Source: Brevibacillus humidisoli
GTDB taxonomy: Bacteria; Bacillota; Bacilli; Brevibacillales; Brevibacillaceae
NCBI RefSeq assembly: GCF_020923435.1
Contig: NZ_CP087263.1
Location: 1,135,970 to 1,199,969, forward strand
Length of the DNA: 64,000 nt
Direction: 5' to 3'
In this document: in pieces, positions 61,635 to 64,000 of the stretch
How the letters are laid out: every line of letters starts with the position of its first letter
Numbering within the stretch: the first letter of the stretch is position 1
Made by a program: the position numbers and the translations under genes
The notes under the pieces: model-generated
The model's input: the letters and a program-made list of their open reading frames with translations, nothing else
Databases searched by the model: none
Told to the model about the DNA's origin: nothing

Positions 61635-63929
61635 ATGGATATGGATGCTGGAGCGGTGGTTCGGATCATTGCACAGAACCAGTTGGCACCTGAGCTGCGG
61701 GAGGTCGTAAAGAGCTTGAAACAAGTCACAAAAGAAGTGCTCCTGCTCGTTGATGGGACAAGAGAACTAACCAAGCAATTCCATGCCATTCGGCAGGCGG
61801 TCGATCAGGGAGAGCAGTCTTTTCACCGCAGTCTGCGCCGGATGCAGCAAGACGTAACCCGATTGGGTCAGGCACTGCACCGCTTACACGCGGCAAATGC
61901 TCGACCAGACGTCACGGTAGATGCCGTTCAGGCAAGACGGGAGATCGCAGCCATTCGCCAGGAACTGCAGGAATTGGGCAGTACCAAGATATCGGCACAG
62001 ATGGTGCCTGTCCAAGCGACTGTTAGCCAACCACCGTCTAGTCTGCAGATGGCGCAACTGCCAACAGGCAGCAGCAAGGGGTGGTTCGGACCATTGTCCG
62101 CAGAGAGCCAGGCCCTGGCCAGGTTAGCTGCTCAGGGGTTTACTGATGAACAGCAGAGCCAGATCCAGCAGGCAGTCGATGAGCTGACAGTAATGAATCC
62201 CAGGGTTGACCGGGCTCAGGTTTACGATCTCGTAAACAAAGCTTTGCTTGCCGATCCCGAGAATGGGCTCACGATGGCTCGCCAGGCTCTACAGCTGCAT
62301 AGGATTCGTCCCGACTTGGGCAGTGCCGTTCAGTACCTGAATGCGCAAATCGCAATTAAGAATGCCTCGCCAAATGCGAGTGTGAAAGGCATTGGAGACG
62401 CACTGGCTAATCAAGCCTACGCCGCGGGTCCGCACAGTCAAATGCTCACTTCCGTACAAAAGCAGGCCCAGGAAATGATCACTGGTAATCCGACCGGCAG
62501 TGGTGCCATGGTGGAAGGACAATTGGACCAATCCTTCCAGACAGTAAAACAGGCAGATCCTCTGTCCGGCATCTTGGAGGCACAGACACAACTCAATAAC
62601 CAGTTTATCGGGCTAGGCATGGTTCTCGCCAAGGATCTTTCTCCTGCCGTCAGCGCAGCCGCTAATGCAGTCCGCAACTTCAATCAGTTTCTCAATAATT
62701 TGCCGCCCGTTCCTGCGCTGCTCGCCTTAGGAGCTGCTGTCGCAGGGGTGAAAATGGCGATGGGAATGCTCAAAGATGTTGTAATCGGTGCATGGATGGG
62801 AATGAAGGATCGGGTTAACGGGAAGTTTGGCTGGGAGGGAACCCTGCAGGAACGGGTGAGACGCAAGATCGGCGGGGGAAACCCCGATAACGACAAACTG
62901 CAGTCATTTTGCTGCTGTTGGGAAGACTCAACAGGCAGCAAGAAAAAAAGACGGAAGCGCAACGAGTCTAAGGGTGGCCGATCTAAAGATGGCAGCTCTA
63001 AGAAAGGAAACGCCTCTGTCCGACGGAATTTATCCTCGCAAACCATTCGCAGGACATTAGGCGGCGGCGGGGAATCGAGAGAACCGAAGAGAAAGGGATG
63101 GCTGGAACGATTGAAGGGAGGGCTTGGCGGACTGCTGCCAAGAAAGGACACACTGCTATCCGTTGTGAAACAGGCCTGGGATGGAATAACAGGGATGGGT
63201 CGAAAAGCACTTCCGGCAGCCGGCAAGATGCTTCGGGGAATCCCTGGTATCGGCAGTTTGCTCGGAGCAGCGGGACTTTTTACAGCCGAAGACAAACTGG
63301 ACGCTGTCGGAAAACTAGGGGCCGGATCACTTGGAGCCTGGGGGGGAGCGGCAGCCGGTGCAGCGATTGGCTCTGTCGTACCGGTGATTGGCACTGCAGT
63401 TGGCGGGATCGTCGGGGGAACCATCGGCGCGTTTGGTGGCGAAGCGATCTACGAGAAGAGCCAAGCGATTTACGAGAAAGTGAAGGCTTGGTTCGGTGTT
63501 GAACCTCCTAAACCTCCTAAACCACCAAGACCACCAGCAGAGATTCTCAAGGATGTCGGAAACACATTGCAAGAGATGGCATCGAAAACGAGACTTGGTA
63601 TGGTCGGTACAGCGCTGGCGCCAATCGGTCAACGAATCTGGACTGAAATGAAAAAGAAGATGGAGGAGAACAGACAGGCAGGGCAACCAGGAGTAAAACC
63701 TGCCAGTGTCCCAGTGGTCTCCCCGACCAGGGTACAAGAGAAGCAGCGGCAGCCAATAGCGCTAACGGTCCACAACATGCCAATCACACTGAAAGCGGAC
63801 GGTATCCTGCAAGACGTCGGCGGATTGCTTCGTCTGCTTCAAGACCCTTCTATAAGCAACGAAATCAAAGCGATGGTAGAAAAATTCTTCGTGGATGGAA
63901 TTGAAACGCTGGGAGGACTTGTCAGTTGA
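61635..63929 (+). CDS. Tail tape-measure protein
   Basis: A 764-residue protein setting tail length. Helical N-terminus (LAPELREVVKSLKQVTKEV, coiled-coil to about 150), a hydrophobic stretch near 370-390 (VPALLALGAAVAGVKMAMGM), then an unusual Cys/Trp and Lys/Arg-rich segment (CCCW, KKKRRKR) near 435-470. Later come Gly/Ala-rich helices (LGAWGGAAAGAAIGSVVPVIG) and a Pro-rich PPKPPKPPRPP linker. ATG 61635 has GGGAGGTG upstream; the frame to 61575 lacks one. Position after the chaperone and length fit a tape measure. Confidence 0.8.
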   Translation: MDMDAGAVVRIIAQNQLAPELREVVKSLKQVTKEVLLLVDGTRELTKQFHAIRQAVDQGEQSFHRSLRRMQQDVTRLGQALHRLHAANARPDVTVDAVQARREIAAIRQELQELGSTKISAQMVPVQATVSQPPSSLQMAQLPTGSSKGWFGPLSAESQALARLAAQGFTDEQQSQIQQAVDELTVMNPRVDRAQVYDLVNKALLADPENGLTMARQALQLHRIRPDLGSAVQYLNAQIAIKNASPNASVKGIGDALANQAYAAGPHSQMLTSVQKQAQEMITGNPTGSGAMVEGQLDQSFQTVKQADPLSGILEAQTQLNNQFIGLGMVLAKDLSPAVSAAANAVRNFNQFLNNLPPVPALLALGAAVAGVKMAMGMLKDVVIGAWMGMKDRVNGKFGWEGTLQERVRRKIGGGNPDNDKLQSFCCCWEDSTGSKKKRRKRNESKGGRSKDGSSKKGNASVRRNLSSQTIRRTLGGGGESREPKRKGWLERLKGGLGGLLPRKDTLLSVVKQAWDGITGMGRKALPAAGKMLRGIPGIGSLLGAAGLFTAEDKLDAVGKLGAGSLGAWGGAAAGAAIGSVVPVIGTAVGGIVGGTIGAFGGEAIYEKSQAIYEKVKAWFGVEPPKPPKPPRPPAEILKDVGNTLQEMASKTRLGMVGTALAPIGQRIWTEMKKKMEENRQAGQPGVKPASVPVVSPTRVQEKQRQPIALTVHNMPITLKADGILQDVGGLLRLLQDPSISNEIKAMVEKFFVDGIETLGGLVS

Positions 63930-63933
63930 CAAG

Positions 63934-64000
63934 ATGCTCTTTCTATTTAGTCGGGATGCAGCGATGACTAGGGAAAAGAAGCGATCAAAACGGGAGACAA
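63934..64000 (+). CDS. Possible start of the next tail gene, cut by the window
   Basis: ATG 63934 opens a frame of 22 residues (MLFLFSRDAAMTREKKRSKR) to the edge. GGGAGG lies 17 bases upstream, farther than usual. AAACGGGAG near the end could be the ribosome-binding site of a later gene instead. Confidence 0.25.
   Translation, partial: MLFLFSRDAAMTREKKRSKRET

Noticed and set aside
1-64000. CRISPR arrays, tRNA or rRNA genes, intact insertion sequences
   Set aside because: I looked for regular repeat-spacer arrays, tRNA-like cloverleaf ends and transposase motifs and saw none. A tRNA search program could still find one I missed.

Overview
The window is about 64 kb of a spore-forming, moderately GC-rich low-GC-group Gram-positive chromosome. 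Gene order and content (remA-gmk-rpoZ-coaBC-priA-def-fmt-rsmB-rlmN-prpC-prkC-rsgA-rpe, spoVM, CotJ and CotF coat proteins, RqcH, RemA) place it in Bacillales. The base composition and protein sequences look most like Brevibacillus or a near relative. That genus call is inference, not measured.

Layout. 1-1824: the end of a fatty-acid or acyl-CoA catabolic operon (family III CoA-transferase, enoyl-CoA hydratase). 1882-2175: a promoter-to-terminator noncoding RNA candidate with a 6S-like fold. 2173-4672 (minus): two small proteins and the ribosome quality-control factor RqcH. 4765-18932: a long plus-strand housekeeping block for nucleotide, CoA and translation functions, ending with the PrpC/PrkC phosphatase-kinase pair, RsgA and Rpe. 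19226-26943: a small membrane protein, the 27-residue sporulation peptide SpoVM, rpmB (minus), YloU, the FakA/DegV fatty-acid kinase pair, L-serine dehydratase and RecG. The usual next genes in Bacillales (fapR-plsX-fabD) do not follow RecG, so the conserved block ends here.

27040-54985 is a mosaic of accessory genes. It holds a large lipoprotein; a five-gene uptake and decarboxylation cluster (DUF2848, TAXI receptor, fused TRAP permease, UbiD, UbiX) preceded by GTATAC-centred operators; an AlkA-like glycosylase; the remains of two genes fused head to head by a deletion (VOC protein and WYL regulator); and an SOS-controlled Y-family polymerase operon with two LexA boxes. After these come a C39 lipoprotein peptidase, an ArsR-type regulator with an MFS exporter, a permuted cotJB-cotJC-cotJA coat operon, the 2-oxoglutarate dehydrogenase genes odhA-odhB, an alpha/beta hydrolase, CotF-type coat proteins, an aldehyde dehydrogenase, an SRPBCC protein and a secreted subtilisin.

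55142-64000 is the left part of a PBSX-like element. An XRE repressor and an ImmA-type protease face right-going genes across a divergent control region with three copies of a TCACA-N3-TGTGA operator. A late regulator follows, then a late promoter preceded by ~9-bp repeats, then neck, sheath, tube, tail chaperone (with an A AAA AAC slippery site) and tape-measure genes. No terminase, portal or capsid gene lies between regulator and tail genes, so a contractile phage-tail-like bacteriocin (tailocin) is the best reading. A LexA-like box in front of the ImmA protease suggests how DNA damage could trigger it. The element runs off the right edge.
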